Positions 39,297 to 46,604 of a stretch of 64,000 bases of DNA are shown here, piece by piece. The notes below the pieces were generated by a model. That model saw only the letters and a list, made by a program, of their open reading frames with translations. It was not told the DNA's origin and ran no database searches. This DNA is from Allofournierella massiliensis (lineage in GTDB: Bacteria > Bacillota > Clostridia > Oscillospirales > Ruminococcaceae). The stretch spans positions 62,001 through 126,000 of the forward strand of contig NZ_SLUM01000008.1 of assembly GCF_004345265.1 (NCBI RefSeq), written 5' to 3'. Within the stretch, counting starts at the first letter, position 1. Every line of letters begins with the position of its first letter. The position numbers and the translations under genes were made by a program.

Positions 39297-40577
39297 TTAC
39301 TCCTTTCGGTTGGAGATGACCTTCACATGGATGCCCTCCCGCACCAGATGGCGGAAGAACTCCCGCTCCATATCGGTATCCTTCACGATGCCCGCGAAGG
39401 TGATGGTCAATGTGTCGCCGTAGCTGATGCAGGCGCAGTTGGAGCGGGCGGTGTAGGACTGGCCCAGAATCATCTCCATGCGCTCGATGTGCTCCTCCAT
39501 GGCGGCGGGCACCTTGAATACGCCGGGATTGGTGAGGGTGGTGGAATAGGGCCGGTTGCCGATGAGCCGGTAGCTCAAATCCAGCGCCAGATTCTTGATG
39601 GGCGAGGGTACCAGCTGAAGCAGCAGATTGTTCTGCAGCGCCACGTTGCCGGCGATGGTGGCCTGCATCTCCACCCGGTTGATGTGCAGCCGCATGTGGT
39701 GATGCACCTGAGAAACGATTTCCGGGAAGGTGTAGTCGCCCAGTTCCGGGTCGATGGCCGGGCGCACCGTGAGGATGAAGTTGCGCAACGTGGGCGAGGG
39801 GAAGTGGGGCCGCAGGTTGATGGGCACTGCCAGCGCCACCTGCTTTTCCTTGCGGCGGCCCTCCCGGCGCTGGCGGATCTGGATGGATTCCAGCAGCACC
39901 GCCGCCAGATACTCGGTGATGGAGGCCCCGTAGCCCTTGGCCACCGCCTTGAGCTGGGCCACCGACACAAGGCCCATGGTCACGTTCAGGGTGTAGAAGG
40001 GCTCCTTTTCCCCCAGGCAGGCGTAGGCGGGGGGCTCCCGCATGCCCAGGCACTTGCGGGCGTGGCCGTAGCGGGAATAGGCGTCCTCCTGCTCGGCCGC
40101 ATCGGGCGGGGCGGTCACGTCCAGCACGCCTCCCTCGTTGGGGATGTTGTGCCCGCACAGCCGCAGATACACCGCCAGCAGGGTGCGGAAGAAGGTCAGC
40201 GCGCCGGAGCCGTCCGCCAGCGCGTGGAACACCTCCATGGAGATGCGCCGCTCGTAGTAGAAAAAGCGAATCAGCCAGTCCTCGCCTTTGCGAAAGCGCA
40301 CCGGCTGGCAGGGGTTGGCGATGTCCGGCTGAACGAAGGGGCCGGGGGCGTGGTTGGGCTCGAAATAATACCAGAACACCCCCTGCTTGATGCGCACCGC
40401 AAAGCCGGGGAAACGGGGCAGGGTGGTGTCCACCGCCTGCTGCAGCAGCACCGGGTCCACCGGCTGGCGCATCAGGGCCGAAAACCGGTAGACGGCGGAA
40501 TAGTCCTCCCGCTGCAGGGCGGAATACATCAGGGCGGCATTGTCCAGCCGGGACCAGCCGCCGGAAAGGGAAGGCAT
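39297..40577 (-). CDS. Condensation/alcohol-acetyltransferase-like protein
   Basis: The 426-residue protein starts at the ATG at 40575-40577, 8 bases after GGAGG. It has the HxxxDG catalytic motif in VFHALADGSG (about residue 135) of the condensation/acyltransferase superfamily (PapA, WES, alcohol acetyltransferases). The second half carries VPINLRPHFPS and NNRPYSTTLTNPG-like blocks typical of these folds. The acyl donor and acceptor are unknown. It pairs with DUF6320 downstream and diverges from the esterase operon. Confidence 0.78.
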   Translation of the reverse strand: MPSLSGGWSRLDNAALMYSALQREDYSAVYRFSALMRQPVDPVLLQQAVDTTLPRFPGFAVRIKQGVFWYYFEPNHAPGPFVQPDIANPCQPVRFRKGEDWLIRFFYYERRISMEVFHALADGSGALTFFRTLLAVYLRLCGHNIPNEGGVLDVTAPPDAAEQEDAYSRYGHARKCLGMREPPAYACLGEKEPFYTLNVTMGLVSVAQLKAVAKGYGASITEYLAAVLLESIQIRQRREGRRKEKQVALAVPINLRPHFPSPTLRNFILTVRPAIDPELGDYTFPEIVSQVHHHMRLHINRVEMQATIAGNVALQNNLLLQLVPSPIKNLALDLSYRLIGNRPYSTTLTNPGVFKVPAAMEEHIERMEMILGQSYTARSNCACISYGDTLTITFAGIVKDTDMEREFFRHLVREGIHVKVISNRKE

Positions 40578-40684
40578 GGCATTCACCTCCGAAAAAACTG
40601 GAACGATTTCCCTTATTTTACCACGTTTTGGGCAAAGTGGCTGTAAAATTCTCAGAATGTCCATCAAAAGCTGCCGGGGTATGG

Positions 40685-40720
40685 TACAATAAAAAAAGGC
40701 CGGTAAAAACGATCCCGGCC
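40685..40720. promoter_or_regulatory. Esterase promoter -10 and a minus-strand hairpin
   Basis: TACAAT (40685-40690) is a good -10 for the + strand gene, with no clear -35. Just after it GGCCGG (40698-40703) pairs with CCGGCC (40715-40720). Read on the minus strand this hairpin is followed by seven T, a terminator that would stop leftward transcription before the acyltransferase gene. On the + strand it forms a hairpin at the 5' end of the mRNA. Confidence 0.5.
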
Positions 40721-40734
40721 GGAAAAGAGAACCT

Positions 40735-41682
40735 ATGCTGAAAATCAATCGACCCGACGCGGAGCAGAGCGCTCTGTCGCTGGAAAAACGTTTTGAAACC
40801 ACCCTGACCGCGGCCTTAAAGGCCATCCATTCCGCCACCTCGCCGGATTCCACCACCCCGGAGGATCTGGAGCGGCAGCGCAAGGGGCAGGAGCTGCTGG
40901 GCCGCATGGTCACCCCCATGCTGGGCATGCGCTGGGAGCCCTTTGAAATCGGCGGCATGCCCGCCGCATGGGTGCGCCCCGAGCAGGGGGAAAACCCCCG
41001 CAAAATCGTTCTGTACTGCCACGGCGGCGGCTACACCACCGGCAATCTGGGCTACGCCCGGCCGCTGGCGGCAAAGCTGGCCCAGGGCACCGGCTGCCCG
41101 GTGCTGGCCTTCGAGTACCGGCTGGCCCCGGAGCACCCCTACCCGGCGGCGCTGAAGGACGCGGAAAAGGCCTGGAACTACCTGATGCATCAGGGCTGGG
41201 GCGCGGCGGATGTGGTGCTGGCGGGCGATTCCGCCGGCGGCAACATGGCGCTGGAGCTGGTGATGCGGCTGCGGGCCGAGGGCCGCAGGCTGCCGGGCCA
41301 GCTGGTGCTGTTCTCCCCCTGGACGGACATGACCGCCACCAGCGAGACCTATGAAACCCGGGGCGAGACCGACCCCATGCTCACCAAAAACTACATCTGC
41401 GCGGTGCGGCAGGCCTACGCCCCCGGGGCGGACTGGTCCAAGTGGGAATATTCGCCTCTGTACGGCGATTTTACCGCCTTTCCGCCCACGCTGATTCAGG
41501 TGGGCGACAACGAAATCCTTCTGGAGGATTCGCTGGGCCTGCGCCGGGCCATGCAGGAGCAGGGCGTTCTGTGCCGGCTGGAGCAGTGGCCGGGCATGTG
41601 GCATGTATTTCAGATGTTCCCCATCAAGAAGGCGGCGGAAGCCATGGACAGCGCCTGCCGCTTCATCCGGGAAGGAAAATAA
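40735..41682 (+). CDS. Alpha/beta hydrolase, hormone-sensitive-lipase family
   Basis: The 315-residue protein has the HSL-family motifs: oxyanion loop HGGGYTTGN (about 98-106), nucleophile elbow GDSAGGN (about 163-169), the acid in VGDNEILLEDS (about 257-267) and the catalytic His in WPGMWHVFQ (about 284-292). It is a carboxylesterase, probably cytoplasmic, with unknown natural substrate. It starts an operon with the MBL-fold gene. Divergence from an acyltransferase suggests opposite steps on an ester, which is speculation. Confidence 0.92.
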   Translation: MLKINRPDAEQSALSLEKRFETTLTAALKAIHSATSPDSTTPEDLERQRKGQELLGRMVTPMLGMRWEPFEIGGMPAAWVRPEQGENPRKIVLYCHGGGYTTGNLGYARPLAAKLAQGTGCPVLAFEYRLAPEHPYPAALKDAEKAWNYLMHQGWGAADVVLAGDSAGGNMALELVMRLRAEGRRLPGQLVLFSPWTDMTATSETYETRGETDPMLTKNYICAVRQAYAPGADWSKWEYSPLYGDFTAFPPTLIQVGDNEILLEDSLGLRRAMQEQGVLCRLEQWPGMWHVFQMFPIKKAAEAMDSACRFIREGK

Positions 41683-41714
41683 AATAACAGGCATACGAGG
41701 AGAGGGAAAGACCA

Positions 41715-42515
41715 ATGGAAAAGATCACTGTTCTGGGCACCGGCTACGCCATGGCCCTGCGCTGCTACAACACCTGTTTCGCCCTGCATCAGGGCGACGA
41801 CGTGCTGCTGGTGGACGCGGGCGGCGGCAACGGCATTCTGGTGCAGCTGCAAAAGGCGGGCATCGACCCGGCATCCATCCACAATCTGATTGTGACCCAC
41901 GCCCACACCGACCACATTCTGGGCGTGGTGTGGGCGATCCGCAAGATCGCCACCCTGATGCTGGACGGCAAATATGAGGGCCAGTTCCACGTCTGGTGCC
42001 ACAAGGGCCTGCCCGAGACCATCGAGACGCTGGTACGGCTGACGGTGCAGGGCAAATTTGCAAAGCTGATCGGTGACCGGATTCTGCTGCACGGTGTGGC
42101 GGACGGCGAGCAGGCGGAGCTTCTGGGCCACACCGTGACCTTCTTTGACATCCACTCCACCAAGATGGAGCAGTACGGCTTCACCGCCGAGAAGGACGGC
42201 AAAAAGCTCACCTGTCTGGGCGACGAGCCCTACAACCCCCTGTGCGAGGGTTATGTGAAGGGCAGCGACTGGCTGCTGTGCGAGGCGTTCTGCCTGTACG
42301 GCGACCGGGAGAAGTTCAAACCCTACGAAAAGCACCACAGCACCGTGAAGGAAGCCTGCGAGCTGGCCGCCCAGCTGGCGGTGCCCCATCTGGTGCTCTG
42401 GCACACCGAGGACAAAACCTACGAGGACCGCCAGCGGCTGTACACCGCCGAGGGCAAAGAGTACTATCAGGGCGATCTGCATGTGCCTTATGATCTGGAC
42501 GTGATCGCGCTGTAA
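41715..42515 (+). CDS. MBL-fold metallo-hydrolase (RNase Z-like)
   Basis: The 266-residue protein shows the metallo-beta-lactamase motif THAHTDHILG (about 58-67) and later metal ligands including CLGDE (about 172-176) and KHHSTVKEA (about 212-220). The N-terminus (ITVLGTGYAM) and overall length fit the RNase Z-like branch of small-molecule hydrolases. It is 33 bases behind the esterase gene and preceded by GGAGAGGG. Substrate is unknown. Confidence 0.9.
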   Translation: MEKITVLGTGYAMALRCYNTCFALHQGDDVLLVDAGGGNGILVQLQKAGIDPASIHNLIVTHAHTDHILGVVWAIRKIATLMLDGKYEGQFHVWCHKGLPETIETLVRLTVQGKFAKLIGDRILLHGVADGEQAELLGHTVTFFDIHSTKMEQYGFTAEKDGKKLTCLGDEPYNPLCEGYVKGSDWLLCEAFCLYGDREKFKPYEKHHSTVKEACELAAQLAVPHLVLWHTEDKTYEDRQRLYTAEGKEYYQGDLHVPYDLDVIAL

Positions 42516-42567
42516 CCGAAAAATGGCGCGAAGCAATAACGAAGCAAGCGAAAGGCAGGGATCGAGT

Positions 42568-42879
42568 ATGAGCGATCTGGAACAGAAATTCTTGCAGGAG
42601 GTCACCAACAAGGCAGCCGAGGCCAAGCTGATCTGCGGCTGGGATGGGGCGCATTTTCTGGCGTTTCTGCAAAAGCGGGGCCCGGCGCGGGCCATGGCCG
42701 AGCAGGCACGCCGGGGCGCGGTGAGCGAAGCCTTCGACCGGCTGGCCGCCAAGGGACGCTTGGATCTGTCGCCGGAGGCGGTGGCGTCGAAAAACGACTA
42801 CGCCGACCTGTTCGACGACGAAGCGGTGAACTTCTTTTTAGAGGTGCTCTGCGAAAAGGGCTACTTCACCGCCGGCTGA
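42568..42879 (+). CDS. Hypothetical helical protein (103 aa)
   Basis: The 103-residue soluble protein starts MSDLEQKFLQEVTNKAAEAK. It is acidic and mostly helical. It is the last gene before a terminator and is likely co-transcribed with the MBL-fold gene. The ATG at 42568 has only a weak GGCAGGG site; I do not recognise the family. Confidence 0.6.
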   Translation: MSDLEQKFLQEVTNKAAEAKLICGWDGAHFLAFLQKRGPARAMAEQARRGAVSEAFDRLAAKGRLDLSPEAVASKNDYADLFDDEAVNFFLEVLCEKGYFTAG

Positions 42880-42891
42880 TTTGATACAAGC

Positions 42892-42923
42892 AAAAAGGCT
42901 GCCTGCCTAGGCAGCCTTTTTTG
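42892..42923. terminator. Bidirectional terminator
   Basis: AAAAAGGCTGCC pairs with GGCAGCCTTTTTT around TGCCTA. Runs of A and T on the two sides let it serve the + strand operon ending at 42879 and the minus-strand YbaK gene ending at 42932. Confidence 0.9.
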
Positions 42924-42931
42924 TTTTGGCG

Positions 42932-43411
42932 TTATTCCTCCGGCCGCCAGCCCTTGCACACGTCCACCCAGCCGGATGCGCCGCTGGCTTTTTCCAGCTC
43001 GGCCAGATTCAGCTCTACCGCGCTGGCCGCGGTGCCCGCCGCCGGGTACACCACATCGAACCGGCGCAGGGATTCGTCCAGATACACGGTCACGCCGGGC
43101 TTTGTGCCGAAGGGGCACACGCCGCCCACCCCGTGGCCGATCAGCTCCTCCACCTGATCGGCGGGAATCATCTTTGCCTTGGTGTCGAACCGGGCCTTGT
43201 AGCGGGGGTTATCCACCTTGGCGTCCCCCGCTGCCAGAATCAGAATAGGCTTGTCCTCCACCAGAAAGGAAAGACTCTTGGCAATGCGGGCGGGCTCGCA
43301 GCCCACGGCAACCGCCGCCAGCTCCACCGTGGCGCTGGACACTGAAAATTCCCGGATGCGCCCTTCAAGCCCGAATTGTTCCAGATGCGCTCTGGCTGCT
43401 TCCATCGACAT
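42932..43411 (-). CDS. YbaK/EbsC-family aminoacyl-tRNA deacylase
   Basis: The 159-residue protein starts at the ATG at 43409-43411 (AAAGGAG upstream). It has the YbaK fold blocks: EFSVSSATVELAAVAVGCEPARIAKSL (about 20-46), the conserved Lys of KSLSF, and GHGVGGVCPFGTKPGVTVYLDESL (about 100-123). Such proteins clear mischarged tRNA (for example Cys or Ala on tRNA-Pro). The exact substrate cannot be read from sequence. Confidence 0.9.
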   Translation of the reverse strand: MSMEAARAHLEQFGLEGRIREFSVSSATVELAAVAVGCEPARIAKSLSFLVEDKPILILAAGDAKVDNPRYKARFDTKAKMIPADQVEELIGHGVGGVCPFGTKPGVTVYLDESLRRFDVVYPAAGTAASAVELNLAELEKASGASGWVDVCKGWRPEE

Positions 43412-43454
43412 GTTCCCATCGCTCCTTTGCTTGCTTTTGCAGGTTAGTGAAATA

Positions 43455-43527
43455 AAGTATAGCACAAACGCAGCCAAAAGGCGAGAGGGTTCATGCGTTC
43501 AAAACAGAACAAAAGTGTGCTATACTT
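43455..43527. promoter_or_regulatory. Facing extended -10 promoters of ybaK-like gene and nadE
   Basis: An 11-base inverted repeat, AAGTATAGCAC (43455-43465) and GTGCTATACTT (43517-43527), holds one TGCTATACT extended -10 in each direction. For nadE the -10 is 43521-43526, with TTCAAA (43498-43503) 17 bases before it. The minus-strand -10 serves the YbaK gene and has no clear -35. Confidence 0.65.
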
Positions 43528-43571
43528 ACAAAAGAGTTTTGAAACAAACGGGATGAGGAGAGGATCATACC

Positions 43572-45494
43572 ATGCGATACGGGTTTGTGAAAACCGCCTG
43601 CGCCACGCCGGACATCCGGGTGGCGGACTGCACTTACAATGCCGCCCAGACCATCCATGCGGTGGAACAGGCCGCCGAACAGGGTGTGGAGGTACTGTGC
43701 CTGCCGGAGCTGGGCCTGACCGGCTACACCTGCGAGGATCTGTTTTTCCAGCCGGTACTCCAGCAGGGCGCGCTGGACGCGCTGGGCACCGTGCTGAAGG
43801 CCACCGCCCACACCTCGGTGGTGTTTGTGGCGGGCCTGCCGCTGGCGGTGCGGGGCAAGCTGTACAACTGCGCCGCCGTCTGCCAGAGCGGGCGGCTGCT
43901 GGGCCTTGTGCCCAAGACCCATCTGCCCAGCTACAATGAGTTCTACGAGGGCCGCCGGTTCACCGCCGCCCCCGCCGGCAATTTCACGCTGGAAGTGCTG
44001 GGCCAGACCGTGCCCTTCGGCACAAAGCTGCTGTTCTGCCACCCCAAGGCGGATTGCCTGAAAATCGCGGTGGAGATCTGCGAGGATGTGTGGGCGCCGC
44101 TGCCCCCCAGCGTGGGCCACGCCATGGCCGGGGCGACCCTGATCCTGAATCTGTCCGCCAGCGATGAGGTGGTGGGCAAGGCGGAATACCGCCGTCAGCT
44201 GATCGCGGGTCAGTCCGCCCGGCTGCTGTGCGGCTATCTGTACGCGGACGCGGGCCGGGGCGAATCCACCACCGATCTGGTGTTCGCCGGGCACGACCTG
44301 ATCTGCGAGAACGGGGCCATTCTGGCCCAGACCGAGCTGTTCGGCAGCGGCATGATCGTCAGCGAGGTGGATCTGGAGAAGCTGGCGGGCGAGCGGCTGA
44401 AAAACACCAGCTTTGCGGCGGTGAACGACGAGGGCTACACCACCGTGCAGCTGGCGGACACCTGTGCTGACTGGCAGCCGGTGCGCCCGGTGGATCCGGC
44501 GCCCTTTGTGCCCGCGGGCGAGAGCGAACGCATGCGCCGCTGCGAGGCCATTCTGGAGATGCAGGCCCAGGGCCTGCGCAAGCGGATGGAGCACACCCGC
44601 GCCGCCACCGCGGTGATCGGCATCTCCGGCGGGCTGGACAGCACCCTTGCCCTGCTGGTGGTGACCCGTGCCTTCCGGCTGATGGACAAGCCCCTGAAGG
44701 ATGTGGTGGCGGTGACCATGCCCTGCTTCGGCACCACCAAGCGCACCAAATCCAACGCGGAAAAACTGTGCGAGGCGCTGGGCGTGAGCCTGCGCCAGGT
44801 GAACATTGCCGACACGGTGCGCAGCAACTTTGCGGACATCGGCCATGACGAGTCGGTGCTGGATGTGACCTACGAAAACACCCAGGCCCGGGTGCGCACG
44901 CTGGTTTTGATGAATCTGGCCAACCGGCTGGGCGGCCTTGTGATCGGCACCGGCGATCTGAGCGAGCTGGCGCTGGGCTGGGCCACCTACAACGGCGACC
45001 ACATGAGCATGTACGGCGTGAACGGCTCGGTGCCCAAAACGCTGGTGCGGCACATTGTGGCCACCGTGGCGGCCAACAGCGAGCCCGCCCTGCGGGAGGT
45101 CCTGCAGGACATTCTGGACACCCCGGTCAGCCCCGAGCTGCTGCCCGCCAGGGAAAACGGCGAAATTGCCCAGCAGACCGAGGCCATCGTGGGCCCCTAC
45201 GAGCTGCACGACTTCTTTCTCTATTACGCCATCCGCTGGGGTTTTGCGCCCAAAAAGATCTTCTGGCTGGCCCGGCGGGCCTTTGCCGGGGTCTATGAGG
45301 ACGCGGTGCTGGTGCAGTGGCTGCGCAACTTCTACCGGCGCTTCTTCGCCCAGCAGTTCAAGCGCAGCTGCCTGCCGGACGGCCCCAAGGTGGGCACCGT
45401 GACCCTGTCGCCCCGGGGCGACTGGCGGATGCCCAGCGACGCCTGCGCCACCCTCTGGCTGGCTCAGGTGGAGGAGCTGGAACAGAATCTGTAA
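43572..45494 (+). CDS. nadE: Glutamine-dependent NAD+ synthetase
   Basis: The 640-residue protein has an N-terminal nitrilase-type glutaminase with the Glu-Lys-Cys triad: Glu46 (LCLPELGLTG), Lys115 (LVPKTHLPSYNEF) and Cys170 (AVEICEDVW). The C-terminal synthetase has the ATP-PPase P-loop GISGGLDSTLAL (about 350). It makes NAD+ from deamido-NAD+, ATP and glutamine, the last step of NAD+ biosynthesis. Length and motifs match the two-domain NadE. AGGAGAGG lies upstream of the ATG. The M42-type peptidase follows 26 bases later. Confidence 0.97.
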   Translation: MRYGFVKTACATPDIRVADCTYNAAQTIHAVEQAAEQGVEVLCLPELGLTGYTCEDLFFQPVLQQGALDALGTVLKATAHTSVVFVAGLPLAVRGKLYNCAAVCQSGRLLGLVPKTHLPSYNEFYEGRRFTAAPAGNFTLEVLGQTVPFGTKLLFCHPKADCLKIAVEICEDVWAPLPPSVGHAMAGATLILNLSASDEVVGKAEYRRQLIAGQSARLLCGYLYADAGRGESTTDLVFAGHDLICENGAILAQTELFGSGMIVSEVDLEKLAGERLKNTSFAAVNDEGYTTVQLADTCADWQPVRPVDPAPFVPAGESERMRRCEAILEMQAQGLRKRMEHTRAATAVIGISGGLDSTLALLVVTRAFRLMDKPLKDVVAVTMPCFGTTKRTKSNAEKLCEALGVSLRQVNIADTVRSNFADIGHDESVLDVTYENTQARVRTLVLMNLANRLGGLVIGTGDLSELALGWATYNGDHMSMYGVNGSVPKTLVRHIVATVAANSEPALREVLQDILDTPVSPELLPARENGEIAQQTEAIVGPYELHDFFLYYAIRWGFAPKKIFWLARRAFAGVYEDAVLVQWLRNFYRRFFAQQFKRSCLPDGPKVGTVTLSPRGDWRMPSDACATLWLAQVEELEQNL

Positions 45495-45520
45495 GTAAAT
45501 TCATCGGGAGGGAAAACAGG

Positions 45521-46558
45521 ATGAACGATCAGGAATACATGCTGCAACAGGTGAAGGCGGTGCTGGCCATCGACAGCCCCAGCGGCTTCACCAAAAACGC
45601 GGTGGATTATCTGGTAAAGGAATACAAGGCGCTGGGCTATGAGCCGCAGGTTACCCGCAAGGGCGGCGTGCTGGTGCAGCTGAGCGCGGGCGACGGCTCC
45701 ATGCCCGGCGACGGCATTTTGCAGGAGGCCCATCTGGACACGCTGGGCGCCATGGTGTGCGGTGTAAAGGGCAACGGCCGGCTGCGGCTGACCGCGCTGG
45801 GCGGCATGAACCCCAACAACGCCGAGGCCGAGAATGTGCGCATCTACACCCGGGAGGGCAAGGTCTACACCGGTGTGTGCCAGCTCACCGACGCTTCGGT
45901 GCATGTGAACGGCGACTACTCCAAGACCGAGCGCAGCTGGGATACCATGGAGGTGCTGCTGGACGAGATGGTCTTTTCCGAGGCCGAGGTTCACGCACTG
46001 GGCATCGAAAACGGCGATATTGTCTGCTTTGACCCCCGCACCACCGTCACCGAAAGCGGCTACATCAAGAGCCGCTTTCTGGACGACAAGCTGAGCGTGG
46101 CCATCCTGTTGGGCTATGCCCGGGCTTTGAAGGAAAGCGGCAAGACCACCCGGCGGGCGGTGTGGCAGCACATCACCGTGTTTGAGGAGGTGGGCCACGG
46201 CGGCTCCGCCTCGGTGCCGGAGGGTGTGGGCGAAGCCATCAGCGTGGACATGGGCTGTGTGGGCGAGGGCCTTGCCTGCAAGGAGCATCAGGTGTCCATC
46301 TGCGCCAAGGACAGCGGCGGCCCCTACCACTACGACGTGGTGAGCGGTCTGGTGGCGGCGGCGAAAAAGGCCGGTGTGGACTACGCGGTGGACGTGTACC
46401 CCCACTACGGCTCGGACGTGGAAGCCACCCTGCGGGCGGGCGCGGACGTGCGCCACGGCCTGATCGGTGCGGGCGTGTACGCCTCCCACGGCTACGAGCG
46501 CAGCCATGTGAAGGGCATGATGGCCACCTTCCAGCTGCTGAATGCCTACATCGAGTGA
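45521..46558 (+). CDS. M42-type metallopeptidase
   Basis: The 345-residue protein has the layout of M42 glutamyl aminopeptidase/endoglucanase-like proteins: IDSPSGFTKNAVDYL, QEAHLDTLGAMV (metal His and Asp, about 68-79), SRFLDDKLSVAILLGY (bridging Asp, about 182-197), VFEEVGHGGSA (catalytic Glu pair, about 220-230) and the late metal His in ASHGYERSH. It is probably a cytoplasmic aminopeptidase; substrate preference is unknown. It follows nadE in the same orientation and ends before a terminator. Confidence 0.9.
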   Translation: MNDQEYMLQQVKAVLAIDSPSGFTKNAVDYLVKEYKALGYEPQVTRKGGVLVQLSAGDGSMPGDGILQEAHLDTLGAMVCGVKGNGRLRLTALGGMNPNNAEAENVRIYTREGKVYTGVCQLTDASVHVNGDYSKTERSWDTMEVLLDEMVFSEAEVHALGIENGDIVCFDPRTTVTESGYIKSRFLDDKLSVAILLGYARALKESGKTTRRAVWQHITVFEEVGHGGSASVPEGVGEAISVDMGCVGEGLACKEHQVSICAKDSGGPYHYDVVSGLVAAAKKAGVDYAVDVYPHYGSDVEATLRAGADVRHGLIGAGVYASHGYERSHVKGMMATFQLLNAYIE

Positions 46559-46562
46559 TAAA

Positions 46563-46604
46563 GAAAACCGGATGCAAGAGATTTTCTTGCATCTGGTTTT
46601 TTTA
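46563..46604 (+). terminator. Terminator after the peptidase gene
   Basis: AACC-GGATGCAA pairs with TTGCATC-TGGTT and is followed by seven T. It also lies at the end of the convergent phosphoesterase gene, whose stop is at 46602-46604. Confidence 0.85.

Noticed and set aside
38585-40577. DUF6320 and acyltransferase genes as ICE cargo
   Set aside because: They lie beyond the tRNA 3' end and its terminator and share the GC-rich codon use of the chromosome.
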